Assembly (NCBI GenBank): GCA_009700715.1
Contig: WLLM01000059.1
Location: 1 to 5,793, forward strand
Direction: 5' to 3'
Source: Actinomycetota bacterium
GTDB taxonomy: Bacteria > Actinomycetota > Actinomycetes > Nanopelagicales > Nanopelagicaceae
DNA length: 5,793 nt
Of the stretch, positions 1-5,793 are shown one piece after another; position 1 is the stretch's first letter, and every line of letters starts with the position of its first letter. Below the pieces are notes generated by a model. That model was not told where the DNA came from. It worked only from the letters and a program-made list of their open reading frames with translations, and made no database searches. A program made the position numbers and the translations under genes.

Positions 1-2084
1 ATGATCGTATCCAGCAAAACACCGAAGCCAACCGCAAAACCAAGTTCTGCCAGCGGAACGAGAGGTAGCAATCCGAGTACTGCGAAGGTGGCTGCAAGAA
101 CGATTCCGGCAGAAGTGATCACAGCGCCAGTCACGGTCACGCCCTTAATTACACCTGCTCGAGTGCCAATCTTGGCGCTTTCTTCACGAACACGAGTCAT
201 GAGGAAGATGTTGTAGTCAATACCGAGTGCAACCAAGAAGATGAATGCGAATAGTGGGAACGAGTTATCTCCACCGGCAAATCCAAAGACATGGTTAAAG
301 ACCAGTGCGCAAACCCCAAGAGTTGCGAAGTAGCTAAGAACAACGGTTCCGAGAAGGACCACGGCGCTCAAAATACTGCGAAGAAGAATTCCGAGAATTA
401 AGGTGATGACGATGAGAATGATCGGAATAATTGTCTTGTTATCTCGATCATTTGCTGCTCGAACATCGAAGTAAACGGCGCTTGTTCCGCCCACCAAAGA
501 AGTTTCATCTGCAGCGTGTGCAAGTTCGCGAATCTTTGGAATGTCATTTCCAGCTTCGACGCTATCTGGCGCCTTATCAAGAGTCACATTTAATATCGCT
601 CGACCATTTACGATCTTTACTTCTGGATCTGGTTGGCCAGCAACTGGCATGCCATCGAGCATTGGTACAACGTCTGTAACACCTGGTGCATTCTTTATTG
701 CCGCAGTGACAGCGCCAATTTTATCTGCTGCGACAACAATCTGAGTTGGGTCACCTTCTCCACCTGGGAAATGTGTAACCAAAAGTTTTTGTCCAACAAC
801 TGACTCAGGGTTTCCTGTGAATGTATCTACAGTTCCAATTCCGTCAGCTTTCAAAGTCGTTGAAGCGCCAGCAAAACCCAAGAGAATCACACCAGTGATA
901 ATCCAAGCCTTGCGTGGATTGCGACCAATGCCATTGGCAATCTTTGACCAAGAACCGGTCATTACATGGTCATCGCCATCATTACGTGGAATTCGTGGCC
1001 AGAATATCCAACGACCGAAGACCAACAACAGCGCAGGCAGCAACGTAAGGATTGTGATCATTGAGCAAACGATTCCAATTGCACCAATAGGGCCAAGTCC
1101 TGCGGTATTTGTTAACTGGCTAAAGAGGAGAATTAATAGAGAAATCGAAACTGTTGAACCGGAAGCCAAGATTGGTTCCCAGACACCTTTATAGGCAGCG
1201 CGCATCGCATCGAAACGATTTTCATGGAAATGAAGCTCTTCGCGATATCGCGCAATTAAGAGCAGCGCGTAATCAGTTGCAGCACCGATAACCAGCACCG
1301 AGAGAATTCCTTGCGATTGCCCATCAACGTCGATGATGTCATTTTTGGCGAGTAAGTAAACGATGCCGCCCGCAGTTGAAAGTGCGAAGAGCGAAGATAG
1401 AAGTGGAATGATCCAAAGAACCGGAGAGCGATAAACAACGATCAAAATAATTGCTACAACACCGAGCGTTGTTAAGAGAAGAGATGAATCCAAGGTTCCG
1501 AATGCGCCGAACAAATCACCAAGCAATCCCCCCGGACCAGTGACGTAAGGCGTAAATCCATTGGCCTTGGCTATAGGTGCAAGATCTTCGCGCAGCGCCT
1601 CGATTACTGCAGGAAGTACCGGCTTGTCATTCGGCAGAATTTCAGCGATCGCATTTCCATCAAGTGGAATGTTTGCCAGCAAGGCCTTGCCGTCTTGCGA
1701 TGGGAAAACTGAAATGGTCTGCCCCGGAGCAAGATAATCTGAAATTTTGGCGGTCGTATCCGAAAGCGTTAAATCGCCAACCTTAAGTACGCGCTCGTTA
1801 ATAGCCGCAAATGTTGCTGGGGTCGAACTTCCCTCGAAGAGAACTAGCGCTGGGAAATTAAATGAATCTTGTGAAGAGAAAAGTTTGATTTGATCTGCAG
1901 CTAGCGTTGCTTCTGCACCTTTTGGCAAGAATGAGGAGTTGTTGTTCTCCTGTACCGATGTAAGTTTTCCAAAAAGCGGTCCGAAGACTCCAGAAATCAC
2001 GAACCAAGCAATTACAACCAACATCGCCAAGGCGAAGGGTTTGCGGTTCTTTTGGACGGTCTGATTCGAAGAGTTCTGTGACAC
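1..2084 (-). CDS. MMPL/RND-family membrane transporter, 3' end cut by the window edge
   Basis: An open frame of 694 codons runs leftward from a GTG start and is still open at base 1. The protein has the two-fold RND layout. A first membrane helix lies at about residues 17-39, followed by an extracytoplasmic domain to about 198. A helix bundle follows at about 200-356, then a helix near 390-406, a second outer domain to about 550 and a second bundle running to the edge. The two copies of the family's charged membrane motif are visible as TDY (D271) and IDY (D623), at equivalent places in each half. These Asp-Tyr pairs form the proton relay in MmpL transporters. The family exports lipids, drugs or other hydrophobic compounds using the proton gradient; the substrate cannot be read here. 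Only some tens of residues after the GFGVLLDT-type segment are probably missing. GTG is preferred because it precedes helix 1 and has a GAAAGG ribosome site. Family assignment is secure; the role is unknown. Confidence 0.93.
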   Translation of the reverse strand, partial: MSQNSSNQTVQKNRKPFALAMLVVIAWFVISGVFGPLFGKLTSVQENNNSSFLPKGAEATLAADQIKLFSSQDSFNFPALVLFEGSSTPATFAAINERVLKVGDLTLSDTTAKISDYLAPGQTISVFPSQDGKALLANIPLDGNAIAEILPNDKPVLPAVIEALREDLAPIAKANGFTPYVTGPGGLLGDLFGAFGTLDSSLLLTTLGVVAIILIVVYRSPVLWIIPLLSSLFALSTAGGIVYLLAKNDIIDVDGQSQGILSVLVIGAATDYALLLIARYREELHFHENRFDAMRAAYKGVWEPILASGSTVSISLLILLFSQLTNTAGLGPIGAIGIVCSMITILTLLPALLLVFGRWIFWPRIPRNDGDDHVMTGSWSKIANGIGRNPRKAWIITGVILLGFAGASTTLKADGIGTVDTFTGNPESVVGQKLLVTHFPGGEGDPTQIVVAADKIGAVTAAIKNAPGVTDVVPMLDGMPVAGQPDPEVKIVNGRAILNVTLDKAPDSVEAGNDIPKIRELAHAADETSLVGGTSAVYFDVRAANDRDNKTIIPIILIVITLILGILLRSILSAVVLLGTVVLSYFATLGVCALVFNHVFGFAGGDNSFPLFAFIFLVALGIDYNIFLMTRVREESAKIGTRAGVIKGVTVTGAVITSAGIVLAATFAVLGLLPLVPLAELGFAVGFGVLLDTI

Positions 2085-2094
2085 GATTATTGGG

Positions 2095-2100
2095 CCTTTC
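2095..2100 (-). promoter_or_regulatory. Ribosome binding site for the MMPL gene
   Basis: Read on the minus strand, GAAAGG lies 10 bases before the GTG start at 2084. The spacing is slightly long, but it is the only purine-rich site nearby and it supports this start over the internal ATG at codon 21, which would cut into the first membrane helix. Confidence 0.5.
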
Positions 2101-2119
2101 AGGCTGAGATTGGGCAGAA

Positions 2120-2149
2120 TTCGCTAGGAGCACAGCCTACCTTTAGGCT
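2120..2149 (+). promoter_or_regulatory. Candidate leaderless promoter of lipB
   Basis: TAGGCT at 2144-2149 fits the -10 pattern TANNNT and ends 6 bases before the GTG at 2156, so transcription would start at or next to the start codon. A weak -35 candidate, TTCGCT at 2120-2125, lies 18 bases upstream of the -10. The nearest purine-rich site, AGGAG at 2126-2130, is too far from either GTG to act as a normal ribosome site. This is pattern-based and not proven. Confidence 0.45.
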
Positions 2150-2152
2150 GTG
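2131..2152. repeat. Perfect 9-bp inverted repeat in the divergent MMPL/lipB promoter region
   Basis: CACAGCCTA and TAGGCTGTG are exact reverse complements separated by CCTT. Each arm contains TAGGCT on the outward-facing strand, which fits the actinobacterial -10 pattern TANNNT, so the palindrome would place back-to-back -10 boxes for the two divergent genes. It could also be the operator of a dimeric regulator. It overlaps the first possible lipB start (GTG at 2150). The symmetry is seen directly; the function is inferred. Confidence 0.6.
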
Positions 2153-2155
2153 GGC

Positions 2156-2812
2156 GTGGCTCTTCAAGCAGCACCTAACGCACCCGTAATCGCTCTCACA
2201 CATGCGGGGTTAGTCGAATATGAGCAAGCGCTAGCGTTACAACGTAAATTTCATCAAGAGATCGTCGCTGGATCACGACCTAATTCATTGATTTTACTTG
2301 AGCATCCATCGGTCTACACGGCCGGAAAGAGAACTCAAGATTTTGAGAAGCCGACCGATGGAACTCCAGTGATTGAAGTCGATCGCGGCGGAAGAATTAC
2401 TTGGCATGGTCCAGGTCAATTGGTTGGCTATCCAATTATTAAATTAGCCAAACCAACTGAACTTGTTGGTTTTGTCCGAACCCTGGAAGGCGCCCTCATC
2501 GAACTCTGTTCGGAGTTTGGAATTACCGCCGAACGCGTTGATGGCCGTTCTGGTGTCTGGATTGTTGACGAAAAAGGCTCCCGCAAAATCGCCGCCATCG
2601 GCATCCGTGTGGCTTCAGGAGTGACGATGCATGGCTTTGCGTTAAATGTCTGCCCCGACCTAGCCCCATTTACTCAGATTGTTCCGTGTGGGATTGATGA
2701 TGCAGCCGTTACTTCAATGGCCCTTGAGCTATCCCGAGAGATAACTATTGATGAAGTAAGCCCTGTTCTAGAGAAATATTTGTATCAAGCACTCGGTAAG
2801 GTAAGCGCATGA
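2156..2812 (+). CDS. lipB: Lipoyl(octanoyl) transferase LipB
   Basis: LipB transfers octanoyl groups from octanoyl-acyl carrier protein to a lysine of lipoyl domains in the cytoplasm, the first step of endogenous lipoate synthesis. At 218 residues it has a normal length. Numbered from this start, the family signatures are [10 protein letters not shown] from residue 50, [12 protein letters not shown] at 77-88, the KIAAIG segment with the catalytic lysine at K144, MHGFALN with H159, and PCGI with the catalytic cysteine at C178. K144 and C178 correspond to the Lys/Cys pair of M. tuberculosis LipB. It ends by overlapping lipA by 4 bases (ATGA), so the two are probably translationally coupled. An in-frame GTG at 2150 would add two residues. 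I chose 2156 because it sits 6 bases after a TANNNT box and no Shine-Dalgarno site serves either codon. All key residues are present; the function is secure and the exact start is not. Confidence 0.96.
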   Translation: MALQAAPNAPVIALTHAGLVEYEQALALQRKFHQEIVAGSRPNSLILLEHPSVYTAGKRTQDFEKPTDGTPVIEVDRGGRITWHGPGQLVGYPIIKLAKPTELVGFVRTLEGALIELCSEFGITAERVDGRSGVWIVDEKGSRKIAAIGIRVASGVTMHGFALNVCPDLAPFTQIVPCGIDDAAVTSMALELSREITIDEVSPVLEKYLYQALGKVSA

Positions 2813-3753
2813 GCATCGCTCCCGACGGTCGCAAATTACTTCGCATCGAAGCGCGAAATACCGAGACCCCAATTGAACGCAAGCCGGAATGGATTAAAAC
2901 CCGCGCCAATATGGGCCCCGAATACACTCGTTTGCGATCACTCGTAAAAAGTGAAGGACTTCATACCGTCTGCCAAGAAGCGGCCTGTCCAAATATTTTT
3001 GAATGTTGGGAAGATAAAGAAGCAACCTTCTTAATCGGTGGTGATCGATGTACTCGTCGATGCGATTTCTGCAATATCGATACCGGTAAACCTCTTCCAA
3101 TCGATCGCGAGGAACCACGCAAGGTCGCCGAATCCGTTAAGGCGATGGGGCTTCGCTACGCAACTATCACCGGCGTAACACGTGATGATCTTCCCGACGA
3201 AGGCGCTTGGTTGTACGCCGAAACTATTCGCCAAGTCCACGAATTAAATCCTGGATGTGGCGTTGAAATGTTGGCCCCAGATTTTCACGCAAAACCAGAA
3301 CTCTTAAATCAAATCTTTGACACCAAGCCAGAAGTATTTGCCCATAACCTCGAGACGGTCCCCCGAATTTTTAAGCGAATTCGCCCTGCCTTCACCTATG
3401 AAAAATCTCTACATGTAATCAATATGGCGCGCGAATATGGCTTGATTACCAAGTCCAATCTAATTCTTGGGCTCGGCGAAACGCGCGAAGAAGTTTCACA
3501 AGCGCTAGTTGATCTTCATGATGCCGGATGCGACCTCATCACAATTACTCAGTACTTACGCCCAACAAATAAGCACCATCCTGTTGAGCGATGGGTTAAG
3601 CCAGAAGAATTTGTAGAGCTTGCTGCAGAGGCAAAAGAGGTTGGTTTCCTGGGCGTGATGAGTGGACCACTAGTTCGTTCAAGCTACCGCGCAGGTCGCC
3701 TCTACAAACAAGCGCTCGAAGCACGCGCTACAGAAGGTCTGGCTCGTGGCTGA
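2809..3753 (+). CDS. lipA: Lipoyl synthase LipA (radical SAM)
   Basis: LipA inserts two sulfur atoms into protein-bound octanoyl groups to make lipoyl cofactor, using S-adenosylmethionine and two iron-sulfur clusters. All the hallmarks are visible in the 314 residues. The auxiliary cluster motif C-X4-C-X5-C is C55, C60 and C66. The radical SAM motif C-X3-C-X2-C is C81, C85 and C88. GLGE follows at 221-224. The C-terminal RSSYRAG at 290-296 carries the serine that ligates the auxiliary cluster. The ATG overlaps the lipB stop by 4 bases and has AAGG 7 bases upstream inside lipB, so the start is well supported. The last 8 bases overlap the next gene. LipB makes the substrate for LipA, so the pair provides de novo lipoate for the pyruvate and 2-oxoglutarate dehydrogenases and the glycine cleavage system. 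Nothing is missing or altered. Confidence 0.98.
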   Translation: MSIAPDGRKLLRIEARNTETPIERKPEWIKTRANMGPEYTRLRSLVKSEGLHTVCQEAACPNIFECWEDKEATFLIGGDRCTRRCDFCNIDTGKPLPIDREEPRKVAESVKAMGLRYATITGVTRDDLPDEGAWLYAETIRQVHELNPGCGVEMLAPDFHAKPELLNQIFDTKPEVFAHNLETVPRIFKRIRPAFTYEKSLHVINMAREYGLITKSNLILGLGETREEVSQALVDLHDAGCDLITITQYLRPTNKHHPVERWVKPEEFVELAAEAKEVGFLGVMSGPLVRSSYRAGRLYKQALEARATEGLARG

Positions 3754-4444
3754 ACTCGTCTATCCGCCAGTTATCGTGGCGTTAAAGACTTTTTGGAAAT
3801 ACCTCGGATTGCAATTTACCTTTGAAGGTGAAGCGCATATTCCCCGCAAAGGCGGCGCAATTCTTGCAATGAACCACATCGGTTATTTGGATTTTGCGCT
3901 AATTGGAACTGCTGCTCTTCCAGCAAATCGTTTGGTTCGATTTATGGCGAAGAAAGAAATCTTTGATAACAAATTGGCCGGACCTTTAATGCGCGGGATG
4001 CACCATATAAATGTTGATCGCAACAACGGTTCGGCTTCTTTTGTCGCAGCTCTTCGCGCGCTTCGTCGCGGTGAAATCGTCGGAATTTTCCCTGAGGGAA
4101 CTATCTCTAAGAGCTTTGAAATTAAAGATCTAAAGTCCGGCGCTGTGCGATTGGCGATGGGTTCAAATGTGCCGGTTATTCCTACAGTTGTCTGGGGTTC
4201 ACAACGAATCTGGACCAAAGGTGTAAAGCGTGATTTGCGTCGTAAGAACGTGCCGATTTTTGTAACCTTCGGCGAGCCTCTCTACTTTGGAAAAGATGGG
4301 GATGTAGATGCTGGTGAAAAGATATTGCGAGAGAAATTGATTGAACTGCTTCATGAAGTTCAAGGAAAATACCCAGATAGCCACACTGGTCAGCGTTGGG
4401 CGCCGCTTCGCCTTGGTGGAACCGCACCCGCTCCCCTAAACTAA
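3746..4444 (+). CDS. 1-acylglycerol-3-phosphate O-acyltransferase (PlsC family)
   Basis: This 232-residue protein has the four acyltransferase blocks in order. NHIGYLD at 43-49 is the catalytic HX4D motif (H44, D49). INVDR at 88-92 is block II. FPEGT at 115-119 is block III, which binds the phosphate of the acceptor. [10 protein letters not shown] at 142-151 is block IV. The family acylates lysophosphatidic acid to phosphatidic acid at the inner face of the membrane; related members act on other lysolipids, so the acceptor is inferred. The tail from about 209, ending in RLGGTAPAP, is typical of actinobacterial homologues. The GTG start overlaps the lipA end by 8 bases and has GAAGG 8 bases upstream at 3733-3737, which points to coupling within the lip operon. 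As I recall, the M. tuberculosis locus has no acyltransferase at this place. Confidence 0.93.
   Translation: MAELVYPPVIVALKTFWKYLGLQFTFEGEAHIPRKGGAILAMNHIGYLDFALIGTAALPANRLVRFMAKKEIFDNKLAGPLMRGMHHINVDRNNGSASFVAALRALRRGEIVGIFPEGTISKSFEIKDLKSGAVRLAMGSNVPVIPTVVWGSQRIWTKGVKRDLRRKNVPIFVTFGEPLYFGKDGDVDAGEKILREKLIELLHEVQGKYPDSHTGQRWAPLRLGGTAPAPLN
4413..4442 (+). promoter_or_regulatory. Candidate internal leaderless promoter before the DUF4191 gene
   Basis: TTGGTG at 4413-4418, an 18-base spacer, TAAACT at 4437-4442 and 7 bases before the ATG at 4450 form a plausible sigma-70-type promoter that would give a leaderless transcript. It lies over the end of the acyltransferase gene. The DUF4191 start has no Shine-Dalgarno motif, which makes either this promoter or reinitiation after the preceding stop necessary. 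Confidence 0.4.
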
Positions 4445-4449
4445 CGCTT

Positions 4450-5127
4450 ATGTTTAAAAAGAAGGCGAAAGAGCCAAAGATCAAAAAGGTCCGTTTCCAA
4501 ACTTTCCGTGATGCATACTCCGTAACCAAGAGCGTAAAGCCTTGGATCGGAGCTGGAATATTTGGAGTCTTTGCAATCACTTGGGCGATCGGCATCTCTG
4601 CCGGAATCGCAATCGGACATCCGATCTATCTTGGTTTTGTTGCACTTCCAATCGCAGTATTAGCAGCGATGTTCTTCTTTACTCGCATCGCATCATCTGC
4701 GGCTTACGTTTCAATTGAAGGCCAAATCGGAGCAGGTGCCAGCGTATTGATGGCGATTCGTAAAGGTTGGGTTACAACTCCAGCCGTTGCAGTTACCAAG
4801 AATCAAGATATGGTCCATCGCAGCATCGGTCGCGCCGGGATTGTCATCACTGGCGAAGGAACTCAAGCAGTTCGAGCGATGTTGCAAGATGAGCATAAAA
4901 AATCAGAGCGTTTTGCTCCTGGCGTACCTGTAACTGAAATTTATGTAGGTGATGGTCCTGGCCAAGTTCCGCTTCGTAAATTACAGAAACATATTGCCAA
5001 GCTTCCTAAGAAATTATCTGCCCACCAAATGCGCGAAGTTCGTGCACGTTTTAAGGCAGTCGGAGGAATGTCTCTTCCAATTCCAAAGGGTCCAATGCCT
5101 AAGGGCGTTCGCGTTCCTAAACGTTAA
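4450..5127 (+). CDS. DUF4191 family membrane protein of unknown function
   Basis: The 225-residue protein starts with a lysine-rich cytoplasmic segment (residues 2-13). Two hydrophobic helices follow at about 33-53 and 57-78, with the short loop GHPIY between them. A soluble basic region then runs to a proline- and lysine-rich tail at about 209-225. This layout and the position directly after lipA match the actinobacterial DUF4191 family (M. tuberculosis Rv2219 as recalled). No catalytic motif is recognisable, so no function is proposed. The ATG at 4450 is chosen because the basic N-terminus begins there. An upstream in-frame TTG at 4396 would overlap the acyltransferase by 49 bases and add an unconvincing leader. 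The gap to the preceding stop is 5 bases, so it may belong to the lip operon, but it lacks a Shine-Dalgarno site and may also have its own promoter. Confidence 0.88.
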   Translation: MFKKKAKEPKIKKVRFQTFRDAYSVTKSVKPWIGAGIFGVFAITWAIGISAGIAIGHPIYLGFVALPIAVLAAMFFFTRIASSAAYVSIEGQIGAGASVLMAIRKGWVTTPAVAVTKNQDMVHRSIGRAGIVITGEGTQAVRAMLQDEHKKSERFAPGVPVTEIYVGDGPGQVPLRKLQKHIAKLPKKLSAHQMREVRARFKAVGGMSLPIPKGPMPKGVRVPKR

Positions 5128-5160
5128 AACTAAGCGTTAAAACTAAGAGTTAAAACTAAG
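5122..5160. repeat. Three tandem 13-bp units across two convergent stop codons
   Basis: The unit CGTTAAAACTAAG occurs at 5122-5134 and 5135-5147 without change, and at 5148-5160 with one change (A for C at its first base). A degenerate CGCTAA follows. The first unit begins in the last sense codon of DUF4191 and includes its TAA. The third contains the complement of the RDD stop (5156-5158). Because 13 is not a multiple of three, the repeated TAA falls in all three plus-strand frames. No strong GC-rich hairpin with a T-tract is present, so this is not an evident intrinsic terminator. Confidence 0.9.
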
Positions 5161-5509
5161 CGCTAATTTTTCTTAAATCCAGCAGCCTTGTTCGACTTAT
5201 CCTCTCGTGGATTCCTCGGCCATTTTCATCGTAGGTAATTGCGGTAACAACTAAGCAAAGCAAAATCGTGCGAATTAGCGCCTGCCAAAGCGTTGGGTTA
5301 GCACCTGTTTGAAAATTAACGACTTTGACCCTAATCAGGCGATGACCGGCGGTGGCTCCCCCAAAGGCGGTCAAGATCAAGGTCTCAAAGAAGAAGACGA
5401 CCAAGGTCAAGCGCGTATCGCCAAGCAGTCCGAACGCGATGGCGTAACACATCAGCCAATCGATGGTTAAGCCCAGTAAGCGCCGGCCCAGGCTGATCTC
5501 ATGTTTCAT
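5156..5509 (-). CDS. RDD family membrane protein
   Basis: This 117-residue protein has the RDD fold. R10 precedes the first helix (about 11-30) with D17 in the DW motif. A second helix lies at about 33-53, ending in the conserved segment GGATAGHRLIRVKVV (50-64). A third lies at about 75-92, and a YDENGRGIHERISRT block at 93-107 closes the domain. RDD proteins are small inner-membrane proteins, mostly of unknown function, with some linked to transport. The block that usually reads HDR here reads HER, so the usual aspartate is a glutamate (E102). In M. tuberculosis an RDD protein (Rv2219A) also sits between the DUF4191 gene and glnA1, so the position is conserved. Here the gene faces away from glnA and converges on DUF4191. 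The start is ATG with no Shine-Dalgarno site; a TANNNT hexamer ends 7 bases upstream. Confidence 0.88.
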   Translation of the reverse strand: MKHEISLGRRLLGLTIDWLMCYAIAFGLLGDTRLTLVVFFFETLILTAFGGATAGHRLIRVKVVNFQTGANPTLWQALIRTILLCLVVTAITYDENGRGIHERISRTRLLDLRKISA

Positions 5510-5516
5510 GCGCGCC

Positions 5517-5522
5517 AGCGTA
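5517..5522 (-). promoter_or_regulatory. Candidate leaderless -10 box of the RDD gene
   Basis: Read on the minus strand, TACGCT ends 7 bases before the ATG at 5509, matching TANNNT at the position expected for a leaderless transcript. No good -35 is seen 16-19 bases upstream. Support comes mainly from the absence of any ribosome binding site and from the same arrangement at lipB and DUF4191. Confidence 0.35.
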
Positions 5523-5547
5523 GTGATTGCCCGAACTCGGTGCAGGT

Positions 5548-5574
5548 TTTACATGGCTGTAACACGCCAGTTAT
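5548..5574 (+). promoter_or_regulatory. GlnR-box-like array upstream of glnA
   Basis: TTTAC, 6 bases, GTAAC, 6 bases, GTTAT follow one another with the 11-base period of the actinobacterial GlnR box, in which gTnAC and GaAAC half-sites alternate with 6-base gaps. A fourth position (5581-5585) is too diverged to count. GlnR is the global nitrogen regulator of many actinobacteria and commonly controls glnA. The array is about 130 bases upstream of the glnA start and could also affect the divergent RDD gene. The match is by eye to a remembered consensus. Confidence 0.45.
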
Positions 5575-5691
5575 GCCAAAACGCACTTTAAGTCTTAGGG
5601 TTTACCCAGATCGGTCGCCCTCAAAGGTGAGGCCCCGAGTACACCCGGCAGATATAAAAATCAGCCTTACGCTCGAAATATTCGATAACCC
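5575..5691 (+). promoter_or_regulatory. glnA promoter and possibly structured leader
   Basis: A possible -10, TAGGGT at 5596-5601, lies about 22 bases downstream of the GlnR-like array and would give a leader of close to 100 bases. Within or beside that leader are three small dyads: GGGT-TT-ACCC at 5598-5607, CCTCA-AAGG-TGAGG at 5619-5632 (extendable by CGG/CCG at 5612-5614 and 5635-5637), and TCGAA-ATA-TTCGA at 5673-5685, just before the Shine-Dalgarno site. An AT-rich stretch at 5652-5661 is an alternative -10 region. I recognise no known riboswitch class, and the promoter choice is uncertain. Confidence 0.3.
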
Positions 5692-5697
5692 GAGGAG
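5692..5697 (+). promoter_or_regulatory. Strong Shine-Dalgarno site of glnA
   Basis: GAGGAG sits 8 bases before the ATG at 5706. It is the best ribosome binding site in the window and fixes the glnA start. Confidence 0.85.
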
Positions 5698-5705
5698 TGC
5701 GTTTA

Positions 5706-5793
5706 ATGTTTAAAAACTCAGCAGAAATTTTTGCTTACATCAAGAAAGAAGATGTAAAGCTCATTGATGTTCGCTTCACCGATCTACCTGGTA
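5706..5793 (+). CDS. glnA: Glutamine synthetase type I, N-terminal 29 codons only
   Basis: The first 29 codons read MFKNSAEIFAYIKKEDVKLI followed by DVRFTDLPG, the start of the beta-grasp domain of bacterial type I glutamine synthetase, where the segment VRFTDLPG is highly characteristic. The enzyme joins ammonium to glutamate using ATP in the cytoplasm and is the entry point of nitrogen assimilation. The window ends before any catalytic residue or the C-terminal adenylylation tyrosine, so the subclass and the mode of regulation by adenylylation cannot be judged. Position after lipA, DUF4191 and RDD agrees with the glnA1 locus of M. tuberculosis. The start is fixed by GAGGAG 8 bases upstream, and the promoter region carries a GlnR-like array that suggests nitrogen control. 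The gene continues off the right edge. Confidence 0.95.
   Translation, partial: MFKNSAEIFAYIKKEDVKLIDVRFTDLPG

Noticed and set aside
817..1194. A 125-codon plus-strand open frame inside the MMPL gene, and similar shorter ones
   Set aside because: They are antisense shadows of a well-supported transporter with intact motifs in the other strand.
2126..2130. AGGAG as the ribosome binding site for lipB
   Set aside because: It lies 19 or 25 bases before the possible GTG starts, too far for normal use.
1858..2133. A 91-codon minus-strand frame with an ATG at 2133 covering the MMPL start
   Set aside because: It is a different frame from the MMPL protein, has no membrane helix or recognisable motif, and the transporter frame beginning at GTG 2084 explains the same DNA.
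4396..4449. Upstream extension of the DUF4191 gene to a TTG start at 4396
   Set aside because: It would overlap the acyltransferase by 49 bases and add a leader unlike the family; the lysine-rich start at 4450 fits DUF4191 proteins.
4182..4595. A 137-codon minus-strand frame across the acyltransferase/DUF4191 junction
   Set aside because: Both plus-strand genes here have clear family features; the antisense translation has no recognisable domain and no ribosome site was seen.
5152..5171. Possible bidirectional terminator around AGCGCT between the convergent genes
   Set aside because: The dyad is centred with no loop, its outer arms are A/T with mismatches, and no GC-rich stem with a T-tract can be drawn.
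5501..5713. A 70-codon plus-strand open frame in the RDD-glnA intergenic region
   Set aside because: It overlaps the RDD start and the glnA start, has no ribosome site, and its translation resembles no protein; the region is better explained as regulatory DNA.

Overview
The window looks like chromosomal DNA from a low-to-moderate GC actinobacterium. The composition is roughly balanced by eye and many third positions are A or T, unlike Streptomyces or Mycobacterium. The main evidence for Actinobacteria is gene order: lipB, lipA, a DUF4191 membrane protein, an RDD membrane protein and glnA lie together, as recalled for Mycobacterium tuberculosis (Rv2217 to Rv2220). The acyltransferase also ends in a C-terminal tail typical of actinobacterial homologues. 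A streamlined freshwater lineage such as Nanopelagicales (acI) would fit the composition and tight packing, but that placement is inference.

Layout: a minus-strand MMPL/RND-family membrane transporter fills the first 2084 bases and runs off the left edge. It is transcribed divergently from lipB across a short intergenic region that holds a perfect 9-bp inverted repeat. On the plus strand follow lipB (octanoyltransferase), lipA (lipoyl synthase), a PlsC-type 1-acylglycerol-3-phosphate acyltransferase and a DUF4191 protein. The first three overlap by 4 and 8 bases and the fourth follows after a 5-base gap, so they look like one operon. DUF4191 converges on a minus-strand RDD gene, and a 13-bp unit repeated three times spans both stop codons. 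RDD is divergent from glnA, whose first 29 codons close the window. The 196-base RDD-glnA intergenic region holds a GlnR-box-like array and several small dyads upstream of a strong Shine-Dalgarno site.

How the genes work together: LipB moves octanoate from acyl carrier protein to the lipoyl domains of 2-oxoacid dehydrogenases and the glycine cleavage H protein, and LipA inserts the two sulfurs. The acyltransferase next to them also uses activated acyl groups, for phosphatidic acid synthesis. glnA is the start of ammonium assimilation.

The genes divide by start signal. MMPL, lipA, the acyltransferase and glnA have a Shine-Dalgarno-like motif. lipB, DUF4191 and RDD have none, but each has a TANNNT hexamer 6 or 7 bases before the start codon, which is the layout of a leaderless transcript. 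I see no CRISPR array, insertion sequence, tRNA, rRNA or phage gene, and no convincing evidence of a novel multi-gene system. The points of interest are regulatory and structural.
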